From NCBI GenBank assembly GCA_016744455.1, contig JADGEI010000012.1:41695-105694 (forward strand): a stretch of 64,000 bases of DNA. The letters are read 5' to 3'. This document shows, in pieces, positions 18,544-27,279 of this stretch. The notes beneath the pieces are model-generated. The model did not search any database and was not told the origin of the DNA. It worked only from the letters and a program-made list of their open reading frames with translations. Both the position numbers and the translations under genes were made by a program. Within the stretch, counting starts at the first letter, position 1; each line of letters begins with the position of its first letter. The stretch comes from Alcanivoracaceae bacterium. GTDB taxonomy: Bacteria; Pseudomonadota; Gammaproteobacteria; Xanthomonadales; Marinicellaceae.

Positions 18544-18576
18544 GAAAACTGCCCATACACTGAAATCATTCTGAAG
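18544..18576 (-). promoter_or_regulatory. Three-unit 11-bp tandem operator upstream of the DUF3592 pseudogene
   Basis: Minus-strand units are CTTCAGAATGA, then TTTCAGTGTAT, then GGGCAGTTTTC, each with CAG at positions 4-6. A -10-like TGTAAA begins 14 nt after the last unit. There are 57 bp between the last unit and the former ATG. The array persists although the gene is broken, which suggests recent decay. Confidence 0.68.
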
Positions 18577-18618
18577 TGGCTTTTTATGCAGAAAAATAGA
18601 TATATACTTAAAAACAAT

Positions 18619-18667
18619 GTAACTACTCACCCCTGCCTTCGCGGGAATGGCGGGGTTGAGTAGTTAC
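18619..18667. repeat. Short palindromic MITE-like element
   Basis: This is a 49-bp near-perfect inverted repeat with ends GTAACTACTCA and TGAGTAGTTAC. The interior, on the minus strand, carries CATTCCCGCGAAGGC. The same terminus and interior occur in the 132-bp element at 37772-37903, so this looks like a shortened copy of that family. The flanking 8-mers agree at only 6 of 8 positions, so a target duplication is not clear. Confidence 0.65.
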
Positions 18668-18687
18668 AAATAAATAAGAAAGAACTT

Positions 18688-18792
18688 GTGATTCCCTTGA
18701 AAAATGGGATCCAGTTACTCGACAATGAAAAAGATTAAACTATTGCAAATATCGAGTCCTTAACACTGGAACCCCGCGTTCGCGAGGATGAC
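18688..18792. repeat. Second inverted-repeat element (REP/MITE-like)
   Basis: The left end starts GTGATTCCC and runs to GGGATCCAGT. The right end, on the minus strand, starts GTCATCCTCGCG and runs to GGGGTTCCAGT. The two ends are imperfect inverted copies and ACTCGA follows inside on both arms. Together with the 49-bp element 20 bp away it makes this a cluster of dispersed palindromes next to a pseudogene. Confidence 0.5.
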
Positions 18793-18976
18793 AAATAACT
18801 TTTAGTCCCCTACCAATCTATGGATTTCCAGTCCATAGTCATTGAGCGAGTAATAATTCTCACTCTCGACAAGCTTTGGCAACCATTAAAATGCAAGCAT
18901 CGGGTAAAAGAGAGCCACCTCAAATTTATACCCGATGGGCGAAAAACCCTCTATAACTGTTTCTTAATTTTCAATT

Positions 18977-19031
18977 ACTCAGAATGTTTTCAGTGTCTTT
19001 TCAGTATCTTTTCATGATGTAGGCAGTTTTT
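18977..19031 (+). promoter_or_regulatory. Five-unit 11-bp tandem operator upstream of the propeller/Ig-repeat gene
   Basis: Exactly five consecutive 11-bp units fill these 55 bp. The first is ACTCAGAATGT, the second and third are TTTCAGTGTCT and TTTCAGTATCT, the fourth is TTTCATGATGT and the last is AGGCAGTTTTT. TGTAAG begins 14 nt after the last unit as a -10-like box. There are 56 bp to the ATG. This is the longest array of the set. Confidence 0.72.
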
Positions 19032-19087
19032 AAAACCATACAAATTGTAAGCTAACCATACTTTTTATAAAACCTTATAGGGCAACA

Positions 19088-22000
19088 ATGAAAAATTTAA
19101 TGCTTATTCTTATCACGTTATTATTGATTTTTGCTGGTAATAGTTTTGCAAATAATCCACCAGATGGCGTTTCGCCACAACAGTGGCAAAGTGTCAAACA
19201 ACAAATAGCGGCATCCAAATATTTTCCACAAGTTGATAAGTCTGGATTTTACACGGCTCATAATGCAGCGCAGGGTTGGCAGCTGCAATATGCAGCCGAT
19301 GGTATGACAACACTCAAGAACACCGATTACCGCATTGGCATGAAATTACAATCAATTGGATCGTATCGTGTTAACAGTGCACCTGATATTGAAATTAAAG
19401 AAAACACGCTGTTTTACCACCACAGCCCAACGATTAAGGAGTGGTGGACTAATACCGCCGATAAAACTGAGCAGTGGTTTGGTATCAGCAATCGACCAAT
19501 CACTGGTAGTTATGAATTAAAAGTTAATATTGAATTAGACACTGACACCACTGTCAGCCAAGCTGGCGACCAGCTGATTTTTACCGCCCAACAAGGTCAG
19601 AATATTAACTACGATAAGTTAAAGGTCTGGGACAGTCGAGGAAATATCCTGCCAAGTCGTATGCAACTAGCGAAAAATCATGATAGTTTTGCTTTGATTG
19701 TTGATGACCGTTTGGCGACTTATCCAATCACCATTGACCCTAGTTTTAGTCAAGACAGTTATATCAAACCAGCTGTAACTGATACCAATGATTGGTTTGG
19801 TTATTCGGTTGATATTGACGGTGATATTATGGTTGTAGGTACATTATTGGAGGACAGTGCCTCGCAACTGATTAATGGCGACAGCAGTGATAACAGTGCT
19901 GTTAGTGCTGGGGCAGCTTATGTGTTTGCGCTCATTGGTATTGACTGGGTACAACAAGCCTACCTAAAAGCCAGTAATGCAGAGGCTGGTGACTCATTTG
20001 GCCGCTCTGTTGCAGTATCAGGCTCTACTGTTGTGGTAGGTGCGAGTGCAGAAGATGGGGACGCTAATAGCACTATGAATTCTCCCAACAATAACAGTTC
20101 TGGTTCGGGAGCAGCCTACGTGTTCACGCGTAGCGGTTCAACCTGGACTCAGCAAGCCTATCTAAAGGCGTTTAATGTTGGCGATTTTGATCTATTTGGT
20201 ACATCAGTGGCTATTGATGGCAATACCATTGTGGTTGGCGCCATATCAGATGATGGCGATGCAGGTAGCACAATGGATTTACCTAATGAAAACGCATTCT
20301 CTGCTGGTGCAGTGCATGTATTTACTCGCATTGGTACAACTTGGACACAAGAAGGTTATTTGAAAGCCAGTAACGCAGAAGTCAATGACAAACTTGGGAG
20401 TTCGGTTGCCATTGATGGAAATACCGTGGTGGCTGGTGCTTTCGGTGAAGATGGCGATGCTAACAGCAGTATTAATGCCCCAAATAACGCTGCTATTGAC
20501 GCAGGGGCCGCATATGTTTTCGTGCGAGATGTAACTTCTTGGAGCCAACAAGGCTACCTCAAAGCACATAATGCAGAAGCAAATGATCAATTTAGCAATG
20601 ATACTGGTAATGCTGTTGCCGTTGATGGTGACACTGTTGTGGTGGGATCTTACAAAGAGGATGGCGATGCCAGTAGCAGCATAAATTCACCCAATAACAA
20701 TGCGGTTGATGCTGGTGCGGCGTATGTTTTTGTTCGAGATGATACAATATGGAACCAACAATCCTATTTAAAAGCAAGTAATGCCGAGCTGGATGATTCG
20801 TTTGCTTTCTCAGTAGATATAGCAGGAGAAACCATTGTCGTTGGAGCGAGAAGAGAAGATGGTGATTTAAACAGTAGTTTGGAATTCCCAAATAATAATT
20901 CTACATTATCAGGTGCGGCTTATGTCTTTTCGCGTAATAATTCTGACTGGCAGTTAAAAGGCTATCTCAAAGGTGAGAATACGCATCATTTTGATTCATT
21001 CGGTAGATCGGTTGCCATTAACGAGGGCAACATAATCGTAGGGTCAACGGGAGAAGATGGAGATGCCAACAGCACCATAGTTACTCCCAATGACAATACA
21101 ATCGACGCAGGTGCGGTTTATCTGTTTAAAGGTATGTATTATATTGGCGGTAATGTCTTGGGCTTACCCTTTGGTGGTCCACTGGAGTTATTCCTAAATG
21201 GCAGTGAAATTTTATCAGTAACCAATAATGGCGCTTATGAATTTCCAACCGATGTCACGCTCAACAGTTCCTATACGGTCAGTATTTCTAGTGTGCCAGC
21301 AGGCTACACTTGTTCTATCATAAATGCTTCAGGGTCTGTCGGTTATGATGATGTTACCGATGCCAATATATTTTGTTCAACCAGCAGTTACAGCGTTGGC
21401 GGTTCAGTCACTGGTTTAACTGGAACTGGCCTTGTACTGCGTAATAACGGTGTTTATGATGTCATCATTAACAGCAATGGTGGTTTTGCTTTTACCCCTG
21501 ATTTTGCCAATGGCACACCCTATGATGTCGTGGTATTAACCCAGCCCAACAATGGACAAACCTGTAGTATCTCTAATGGCAGTGGCACAATTACAGGTGG
21601 AGATACCAATATTAGTGTGGTTTGTGTTGGGGCTGATTACAATATTGGTGGTACTGTCAGTGGTTTAACGGGTACATTGATATTACAAAACAATAACAGC
21701 GATGATTTAACCCTCACAAGCAATGGAAGTTTTACTTTCACAAGCCCAATAACAGACGGTAATCCTTATGCTGTCAGTGTTTTGAGTCAACCCAATGGCC
21801 AAACGTGCACCATAGACAATGCAAACGGCACGGTCGCAGGTGCTGATGTGACCAATGTTCAGGTTACCTGTACGACCAATACTTATTTTATTGGTGGTTC
21901 TTCTAGTGGTTTGGCAGCAGCTGGATTAGTTTTGCAAAATAATGGTAGCGACGATTTAACCATTACCAGCAATGGTAGTTTTGTTTTCACAAGCCCAATA

Positions 22001-22660
22001 ACAGATGGAAATATTTATGCTGTTAGTATTTTAAGTCAACCCAACGGTCAATCCTGTACCATAGACAATGCAAACGGTACGGTTTCAGGTGCTGATGTGA
22101 CCAATGTTCAGATTACTTGTACAGTTAATACTTATTTTATTGGTGGTGCTGTCAGCGGTTTGACTGCTGCTGGATTAGTATTGCAAAATAATGGCGGTGA
22201 TGATTTAAATATAATCAGCAATGGTGGCTATGTTTTTTCTCAGCCATTGGTGGATCATAGCAATTATACGGTGTCTGTTTCTAGCCAGCCTAATAATCAA
22301 AATTGCACGGTCATCAATGCCTCAGGCACAATTGCTGGTAATGATGTAGTGAATGTAGGAATTAACTGCACAGATAGCACATATATTATCGGTGTTTCTG
22401 TTGCGGGTTTAACTGGTACTGGTTTAGTCTTACAAAACAATGGCGGTGATGATTTGAGCATAAACGATAATGGCACTATACCTTTTAGCACTCAATTAGA
22501 TAATGGCAGTAGTTATAATGTTACTATCTTTAGTCAACCCAATGATTTGAATACAATATGTCAAATAAGTGGTCCAAACAGTGGGATAGTAGTAGGTGAA
22601 CATGTTTTACTACCTGTTGTATGCGCCAATGAAATTATGTTTGTTGATGGATTTGAATAA
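19088..22660 (+). CDS. Secreted seven-bladed FG-GAP propeller protein with six Ig-like repeats and tail
   Basis: The protein has 1190 residues with a signal peptide (MKNLMLILITLLLIFAGNSFA). Residues about 25-220 are a beta domain common before FG-GAP_2 repeats. Residues about 220-682 contain seven repeats of the kind FGxSVAIDGNTVVVGA, then EDGDANS, then GAAYVF and a W-x-Q-x-x-Y-L-K-A step, consistent with a seven-bladed propeller. Residues about 683-1180 are six tandem Ig-like repeats of about 80 residues, each with two cysteines (typically the CTIDNANGT and VTCT blocks). The protein ends in IMFVDGFE. A five-unit 11-bp operator lies 56 bp upstream and a rho-independent terminator follows. The shape suggests a surface adhesin or binding protein; the ligand is unknown. 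Confidence 0.87.
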   Translation: MKNLMLILITLLLIFAGNSFANNPPDGVSPQQWQSVKQQIAASKYFPQVDKSGFYTAHNAAQGWQLQYAADGMTTLKNTDYRIGMKLQSIGSYRVNSAPDIEIKENTLFYHHSPTIKEWWTNTADKTEQWFGISNRPITGSYELKVNIELDTDTTVSQAGDQLIFTAQQGQNINYDKLKVWDSRGNILPSRMQLAKNHDSFALIVDDRLATYPITIDPSFSQDSYIKPAVTDTNDWFGYSVDIDGDIMVVGTLLEDSASQLINGDSSDNSAVSAGAAYVFALIGIDWVQQAYLKASNAEAGDSFGRSVAVSGSTVVVGASAEDGDANSTMNSPNNNSSGSGAAYVFTRSGSTWTQQAYLKAFNVGDFDLFGTSVAIDGNTIVVGAISDDGDAGSTMDLPNENAFSAGAVHVFTRIGTTWTQEGYLKASNAEVNDKLGSSVAIDGNTVVAGAFGEDGDANSSINAPNNAAIDAGAAYVFVRDVTSWSQQGYLKAHNAEANDQFSNDTGNAVAVDGDTVVVGSYKEDGDASSSINSPNNNAVDAGAAYVFVRDDTIWNQQSYLKASNAELDDSFAFSVDIAGETIVVGARREDGDLNSSLEFPNNNSTLSGAAYVFSRNNSDWQLKGYLKGENTHHFDSFGRSVAINEGNIIVGSTGEDGDANSTIVTPNDNTIDAGAVYLFKGMYYIGGNVLGLPFGGPLELFLNGSEILSVTNNGAYEFPTDVTLNSSYTVSISSVPAGYTCSIINASGSVGYDDVTDANIFCSTSSYSVGGSVTGLTGTGLVLRNNGVYDVIINSNGGFAFTPDFANGTPYDVVVLTQPNNGQTCSISNGSGTITGGDTNISVVCVGADYNIGGTVSGLTGTLILQNNNSDDLTLTSNGSFTFTSPITDGNPYAVSVLSQPNGQTCTIDNANGTVAGADVTNVQVTCTTNTYFIGGSSSGLAAAGLVLQNNGSDDLTITSNGSFVFTSPITDGNIYAVSILSQPNGQSCTIDNANGTVSGADVTNVQITCTVNTYFIGGAVSGLTAAGLVLQNNGGDDLNIISNGGYVFSQPLVDHSNYTVSVSSQPNNQNCTVINASGTIAGNDVVNVGINCTDSTYIIGVSVAGLTGTGLVLQNNGGDDLSINDNGTIPFSTQLDNGSSYNVTIFSQPNDLNTICQISGPNSGIVVGEHVLLPVVCANEIMFVDGFE
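21136..22629 (+). repeat. Six tandem Ig-like coding repeats
   Basis: Six in-frame repeats of about 240 bp lie at the 3' end of the propeller gene, each opening with an IGG or VGG and SGLTGTGLVLQNN-like strand. The third and fourth (about 21640-22130) are the closest pair. They share long identical protein stretches such as FTSPITDGN and TIDNANGTV and much identical DNA. This points to a recent duplication or gene conversion and to possible copy-number variation between strains. Confidence 0.8.
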
Positions 22661-22687
22661 TAAAATACTATGGCTATGTACTTAATT

Positions 22688-22720
22688 TGGCAAAGCACAG
22701 ATGAGCTTTGCCATTTTTCT
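22688..22720 (+). terminator. Rho-independent terminator
   Basis: A perfect 9-bp stem (TGGCAAAGC and GCTTTGCCA) with an 8-nt loop is followed directly by TTTTTCT, 28 bp after the stop of the propeller/Ig gene. Between here and 23082 (about 360 bp) I see only A+T-rich sequence with no convincing gene. Confidence 0.85.
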
Positions 22721-23082
22721 AAGTTTTACTCATTCGTAAGGCTTTAAATGCTTTGTTCATCAAGGTCCAATATTAGGCTCAATGATAACCATTGATCGTT
22801 TTTCAAAGTCCGTTTGGCTATTTACAATGACTTCTTGCTATTAAATAGATATTTTGCTTTATATGTAAAGCACATGACTTTAAGAACTTTACCCAACTAA
22901 AAAAATATCCGAGACATAAAAACAGTGATTTTTCAAGGCAAAATTATTATTGCTGCCCTTCAAGAAATTACAAAATTCTCTTAGTATCATAAATTGTTTA
23001 TTATTTTTAATAAACACAAGTCGAATTTAAGAAAAGTACCATAATGTATAAATATTATAATTATGACATTGATTTCAGCATT

Positions 23083-23126
23083 ATTCAGAAAGATTTAAGA
23101 ATCTTTTCAGAATACAGACAGGTTTA
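23083..23126 (+). promoter_or_regulatory. Four-unit 11-bp tandem operator upstream of the TolB-like propeller gene
   Basis: Four units in register: ATTCAGAAAGA, then TTTAAGAATCT, then TTTCAGAATAC, then AGACAGGTTTA. A further TTTCAG just upstream is one base out of phase. AGTAAG begins 14 nt after the last unit, where the other promoters have a -10-like box. There are 57 bp to the ATG at 23184. This matches the spacing at the other arrays and supports that start over the TTG 12 bp earlier. Confidence 0.68.
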
Positions 23127-23183
23127 AAGTCAACACACACAGTAAGCTGTTTTTTAACTTATATAGCTTAATTGGGGCGATTC

Positions 23184-25769
23184 ATGAAATATTTATTACT
23201 GACAGTTTTAGTGCTAATAATGCACTCTCAAAATGTTGTTGGGCAAACACTGCATTGGTTGTCACAACCTGAGGTTGATATTGGAACAGTACCTGATAAT
23301 GAAACTGATGATGCCAGGCTGTCAAGAAATGGGCGTTATATCAGTTTTATTAGTAGTGCATCAAATTTGGTGGCCAATGACAACAATCGTGTTGAAGATG
23401 TGTTTATAAAAGACAGACAAACTGGTGCGGTCGAACTTGTTTCTATCACGTCTAATGGCACTCAGGCAACAGCAGGCAGAATCAGTAAAATATCAGCTCC
23501 CACTTCTGATGGACGATATGTTGCGTTTATCAGTGATGCCATAGGGCTTCCTCAAGCTAATGGGATAGACAATTATTTGTATCTCAAGGATCTACAAACA
23601 GGAGATTTAATCAATGAAAGTGGTTACAGTAGTAATTTGTTTTTTATTGCTACATCTGATGAATTATTTTTGTCTGATGATGGCTTGTCTGTCATATTTA
23701 CAACATCCAATCACATAGACCCATTACACGACAATTCACGCAAACAGGTTTATCATAAAGATATTGCTAACTCCAGTTATGCGCTCTTAAGTACATCACT
23801 GGATGGGTTGGCGGAAGCAGACAGTAACACACGAGTAAAAAATGTATCTAACACAGGGCGTTATGTTTTGATGGCATCTTACGCAGATAATTTGACATCC
23901 GATACGATTAACAATATTGGTGAAAATTTATTTATTCTTGATAGGCAAGATAACTCCAGGGTTTTAGTCAATATCACCCCAACAGGTAATAATTCTTCAG
24001 ACAGCGAAAGCACATCAAATAAAGCAGCAATTAGCAACTTCGGACAAGTTGTTTTTAGATCTGATCAAGAAGATTTAGTCACTAATGATAGCAATAACCG
24101 TGATGATGTTTTTTATTTTGATAATGGAATTATTATACGCATTAATCTCGATGCTAATGGTGATGAATTAACATCGTCGAACACAGCAAATTCTGCAGAA
24201 ATAAGTGGTGATGGCAGTCGCATCGCTTTTACGGAAAACTCAGATGAGCTTTTTCCTTTATCTACAAGTGATTACCCAAGTTTGTATTCATATGTAACAG
24301 CTTCTGGAGTATTGTCATTGGTATCAAAAAATGCAGATGGAAATAAAGCCAATGCACACAGTTATAATCCTCAGCTTTCCACATCGGGTAATCGTGTAGC
24401 TTTTACCTCATACGCTACAGACTTATCTTTAGAACCGAGTACAGGTCAACATCAAGCGATTTTCAGTTACAGTTTTACTAATGATGTTATGAAAAATGAA
24501 TCACAGGCCTTTTTCAGCCCGAGCACCTTGATTGCCAATGCTGACAACCCAAGAACCAGTAGTGATCAAATGTCAGTTATTTATTCATCAAAATCACCCA
24601 ATATTGTATTTGAACCTATTGATGATGAAAGCATAGATTTATTTTTACTCGATAGACATACAAATACACACAGTAAAATCACATCAAATGTTTCTACATA
24701 TGAGACAGATATTTCCGCATCTGGTAATTATGTCTCCTTCCGCACACGCTATCTTCCTCCTGATGGTCTCACAGACTTGGGTGATTATTATGTTTATTTA
24801 TTTGACAGGGTTAACAATACGTATACTCAAATTGCACAAGGAGGTAAAAATGCGGTAACTGATGATGGTGCCGTCGTGTTTGATAGTTTTGAGGATTTAG
24901 ATATTAATGACACCAATAGCCAACTAGATGTTTATGCATATAACCCAGTTTCTCAAAATATAGTATTAATTAGTCAAGAGTTAAGTGGTTTTGCATCAAC
25001 GGCAGAAGATATGGATATTGGTGGCAGTGGTAACAATATTTGGGTTACATTTTCTTCTGATAGTTCTGGCATAGTCGTCAATGACACTAATGCATCTGAA
25101 GATGTTTTTATAAAAAACCTATCTACAGGTAGTGCAATAACACGAGTGACACAAGTTTCTGCTGCATTAGGTGCCAATGGTAGTTCCTATTCTCCTGTTT
25201 TTTCTGAAGATGCTAACTGGATAGCACTTCTAACTGATGCAGATAACCTAACAAATGATGATTATAGTTCTGCGTATTCAACACAAGTATTACTTTTTGA
25301 TAGAATTAATCAATCATTTTCATTAGTCTCTAAAAATGACTCAGGAGTGCCAATTACACAAGCATCTAGTGGTGGAATTTCTAGTGGTAGTGTGAGCGTT
25401 TCTGATTCAGGTAGATATATTTCATACGCTTATGAAGACAGATTAAATGAAGGCGGAAATAAGGGTACTATTATTATTCCTAACTTTGCAGGTGATATTG
25501 ATGGTGAAATGGATGCTGTCTTATTTGATACCGATACTCAAACTCCCAAAATTGTGTCTAAACATATAAGCGGAGAACAATCCACTGACAAGGTAGAAGG
25601 TTCAACACATGTAGTAGAAAATTTAACAGCTTCTCCCTCATTAGTTGGAGTCCTATTTCAAGCCGGAGGGGGAGACCTGACTAATCTATCAAGCCATCCA
25701 GGACACCGTGAGGTCTTTCTTTATCAACAGCCAACATCAGATTTTGTTTTTGAAAATGGCTTTGAATAA
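23184..25769 (+). CDS. Secreted TolB/PD40-like beta-propeller protein with tail
   Basis: From ATG 23184 (preceded by GGGG) the protein has 861 residues and a signal peptide (MKYLLLTVLVLIMHSQNVVG). It is built of repeated blocks of the form S-x-x-G-R-Y-I-S-F-x-S-x-A-x-N-L-x-x-x-D-x-N followed by a D-V-F-I-K-D-R strand. This is the WD40-like/TolB-type propeller (PD40) pattern, running over nearly the whole length and probably forming two propellers. It has no enzymatic motif and ends in FVFENGFE, the recurring C-terminal tail. It is controlled by its own 11-bp operator array and is convergent with the DUF3592 gene, whose promoter carries the same array. Surface or extracellular location is inferred. 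Confidence 0.83.
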   Translation: MKYLLLTVLVLIMHSQNVVGQTLHWLSQPEVDIGTVPDNETDDARLSRNGRYISFISSASNLVANDNNRVEDVFIKDRQTGAVELVSITSNGTQATAGRISKISAPTSDGRYVAFISDAIGLPQANGIDNYLYLKDLQTGDLINESGYSSNLFFIATSDELFLSDDGLSVIFTTSNHIDPLHDNSRKQVYHKDIANSSYALLSTSLDGLAEADSNTRVKNVSNTGRYVLMASYADNLTSDTINNIGENLFILDRQDNSRVLVNITPTGNNSSDSESTSNKAAISNFGQVVFRSDQEDLVTNDSNNRDDVFYFDNGIIIRINLDANGDELTSSNTANSAEISGDGSRIAFTENSDELFPLSTSDYPSLYSYVTASGVLSLVSKNADGNKANAHSYNPQLSTSGNRVAFTSYATDLSLEPSTGQHQAIFSYSFTNDVMKNESQAFFSPSTLIANADNPRTSSDQMSVIYSSKSPNIVFEPIDDESIDLFLLDRHTNTHSKITSNVSTYETDISASGNYVSFRTRYLPPDGLTDLGDYYVYLFDRVNNTYTQIAQGGKNAVTDDGAVVFDSFEDLDINDTNSQLDVYAYNPVSQNIVLISQELSGFASTAEDMDIGGSGNNIWVTFSSDSSGIVVNDTNASEDVFIKNLSTGSAITRVTQVSAALGANGSSYSPVFSEDANWIALLTDADNLTNDDYSSAYSTQVLLFDRINQSFSLVSKNDSGVPITQASSGGISSGSVSVSDSGRYISYAYEDRLNEGGNKGTIIIPNFAGDIDGEMDAVLFDTDTQTPKIVSKHISGEQSTDKVEGSTHVVENLTASPSLVGVLFQAGGGDLTNLSSHPGHREVFLYQQPTSDFVFENGFE

Positions 25770-25781
25770 ATATCTAAAATA

Positions 25782-26291
25782 TTAAACTGTTGAGTTTGTA
25801 TTCTCAGCAGTTTTTTTTGCAACAAATCGAATTAATAAAGCAAATCCTATAAAAAACAAGCCAAGAATAATGGGGATAATTGTACCTATGTTTATCCCTG
25901 TTTCCAATACAGTATCTTTTGGGCTGTCAGGGTTGACAAAAACAGTGACCTCATTACCAATTGTATAACTAGAGTTAGAAAGCCATTCTCTGGCATTAGA
26001 TTTTTCTTGGAAACCTCCTTTGAGAGTATCGCCACTGCCAATAGATACCCTCGTGTTTTGATAGGAAGCCCCATTAATTGAATACGCGTATGTTAAATTA
26101 ACTGCATATTGGATTTGGTGATTTCTTCCTGTATAGTTTGATAAAGTAACATCAGAACTAATGTTGGTTTTAATTATTTTCCCTTGAATTTGATCCCAGT
26201 CTGAATTAGTTATTGCTAGAACTAGTAAATATATGCCTATGGCAATAAAAATCACTCCTAAAGCTAAAAAACCTTTGAAAATTCCATTCAT
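25782..26291 (-). CDS. DUF3592 domain membrane protein
   Basis: The 169-residue protein has membrane segments at about 6-26 and 140-160 and a beta-rich extracytoplasmic domain between them. The central blocks YSINGASYQNTRVSIG and GNEVTVFVNPDSPKDTVL are typical of DUF3592. The family has no established function. It is convergent with the TolB-like protein gene (13-bp gap) and carries the same 11-bp operator array upstream. A broken paralogue lies at 17971-18486 next to another surface-protein gene with the same array. DUF3592 genes therefore seem to travel with, and be co-regulated with, the surface proteins here. Confidence 0.88.
   Translation of the reverse strand: MNGIFKGFLALGVIFIAIGIYLLVLAITNSDWDQIQGKIIKTNISSDVTLSNYTGRNHQIQYAVNLTYAYSINGASYQNTRVSIGSGDTLKGGFQEKSNAREWLSNSSYTIGNEVTVFVNPDSPKDTVLETGINIGTIIPIILGLFFIGFALLIRFVAKKTAENTNSTV
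25784..25818 (+). terminator. Rho-independent terminator overlapping the end of the convergent gene
   Basis: An 11-bp stem with one G-U pair (AAACTGTTGAG and CTCAGCAGTTT, 8-nt loop) is followed by a run of T on the plus strand, 14 bp after the TolB-like gene. The hairpin lies over the last codons and stop of the minus-strand DUF3592 gene, so one sequence serves coding and termination. Confidence 0.8.
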
Positions 26292-26341
26292 ATTAATACC
26301 TATCGTAAAATTATTAGTTATTGTAAAGAAATTGATAATGC

Positions 26342-26374
26342 TAAAACTGACTGTAATCTGAAAACATTATGAAT
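26342..26374 (-). promoter_or_regulatory. Three-unit 11-bp tandem operator upstream of the DUF3592 gene
   Basis: Minus-strand units are ATTCATAATGT, then TTTCAGATTAC, then AGTCAGTTTTA. A -10-like TACAAT begins 16 nt after the last unit. There are 50 bp between the last unit and the ATG. Confidence 0.68.
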
Positions 26375-26430
26375 TTTAGCCTAAAGAAGATTTTTGATGA
26401 ACTCCAAAAATAAAGGTTAACTAATTGAAA

Positions 26431-27279
26431 TTATGAATTATTAACCACAAATTTTATATCACTACCAGCTGATTTTTGAGCCAATTGATTGATGCTATTT
26501 TCTGTTAATTGTAAAACTCGAGCATAACCACCAGTCGTTTGGCAATCGCGCATTAGAATAATAAGTTCACCAGATGGAGTGAGTTGTACGGTGCCAGGTT
26601 GAACTGATGAAGTAATGATTTCAGTTGCACTTATTCTCTGGTATTTGTCCAGTCTATATGCCATGCGATTACTTTGGTTGGAAAGTGTGAATTGAGAAGT
26701 TAATAATTTATCTTGAGTTTGTTTTTCAAGTCGGTTAAATTCAGGCCCGTAAGTTACCGAAATAGCATGTTGGTGTAAATGACTTAGCTTTGTTTTAACC
26801 TTTGCACGATTAATGATTTTCTTGAATTTCAATGAGGTTTTCAATAGGTCTCCTTGGCGAATTTGTTTGTTTTTTGTAATGCCATGGTAATAACTGCGAC
26901 TTTTCAATACTTTCTTCGTTTGAAAACCTCCTGCAATACCAAGATAAGTTCTCATGCCGTTTTGTGCCCTACCAATAGACAGAGTACTAGTGGCATTGAC
27001 TTTATGCACACAGTTGTTTGGTATGGGGATACCATTCAGCTTAATTGGGCAAACTGCACCAGTTATACTAATAAATGTATCGTTTAAAAAATGCAATACA
27101 GGTCCAATAACTGTTGCTTCCAGCACAGCACTTTCTAGGCTATTGTTGAGTAATGCATTAGCTAAATTAGCGCTATATAAATCCATGGCGCCGCTGACAG
27201 GAACGCCTATGTTACGACTGCCAAAACGCCCTTGGTCCTGAACACTGGAAAAAATTCCTGCAGAAATAACTTCAATCAT
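26431..27279 (-). CDS. pxpC: 5-oxoprolinase subunit PxpC (KipA/carboxyltransferase family)
   Basis: The 282-residue protein has the KipA/AHS2-type opening, with SVQDQGRFG followed by GVPVSGAMD, and the later TITGAVCP and SGELIILMRDCQTTGGY blocks. With PxpA and PxpB it forms the bacterial ATP-dependent 5-oxoprolinase, which opens 5-oxoproline to glutamate and so removes a damage product of glutamine and glutamate. It overlaps pxpB by 8 nt and is the last gene of the operon that starts at 30953. It is slightly shorter than many homologues (about 300 residues), but the core motifs are present. Confidence 0.93.
   Translation of the reverse strand: MIEVISAGIFSSVQDQGRFGSRNIGVPVSGAMDLYSANLANALLNNSLESAVLEATVIGPVLHFLNDTFISITGAVCPIKLNGIPIPNNCVHKVNATSTLSIGRAQNGMRTYLGIAGGFQTKKVLKSRSYYHGITKNKQIRQGDLLKTSLKFKKIINRAKVKTKLSHLHQHAISVTYGPEFNRLEKQTQDKLLTSQFTLSNQSNRMAYRLDKYQRISATEIITSSVQPGTVQLTPSGELIILMRDCQTTGGYARVLQLTENSINQLAQKSAGSDIKFVVNNS

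Noticed and set aside
18820..19017. A 65-codon plus-strand frame between repeats and the operator array
   Set aside because: No family resemblance and no SD, and its end runs through the 11-bp operator array; most likely chance.
18977..19031. The periodic 11-bp units as a CRISPR or simple tandem repeat
   Set aside because: Units are too short and varied for CRISPR, and their fixed position before several start codons indicates an operator.
17921..26374. Direct identification of the 11-bp arrays as Pho boxes
   Set aside because: Spacing agrees, but the core (TTCAG, GNCAG) differs from the CTGTCAT consensus; the regulator is left open.
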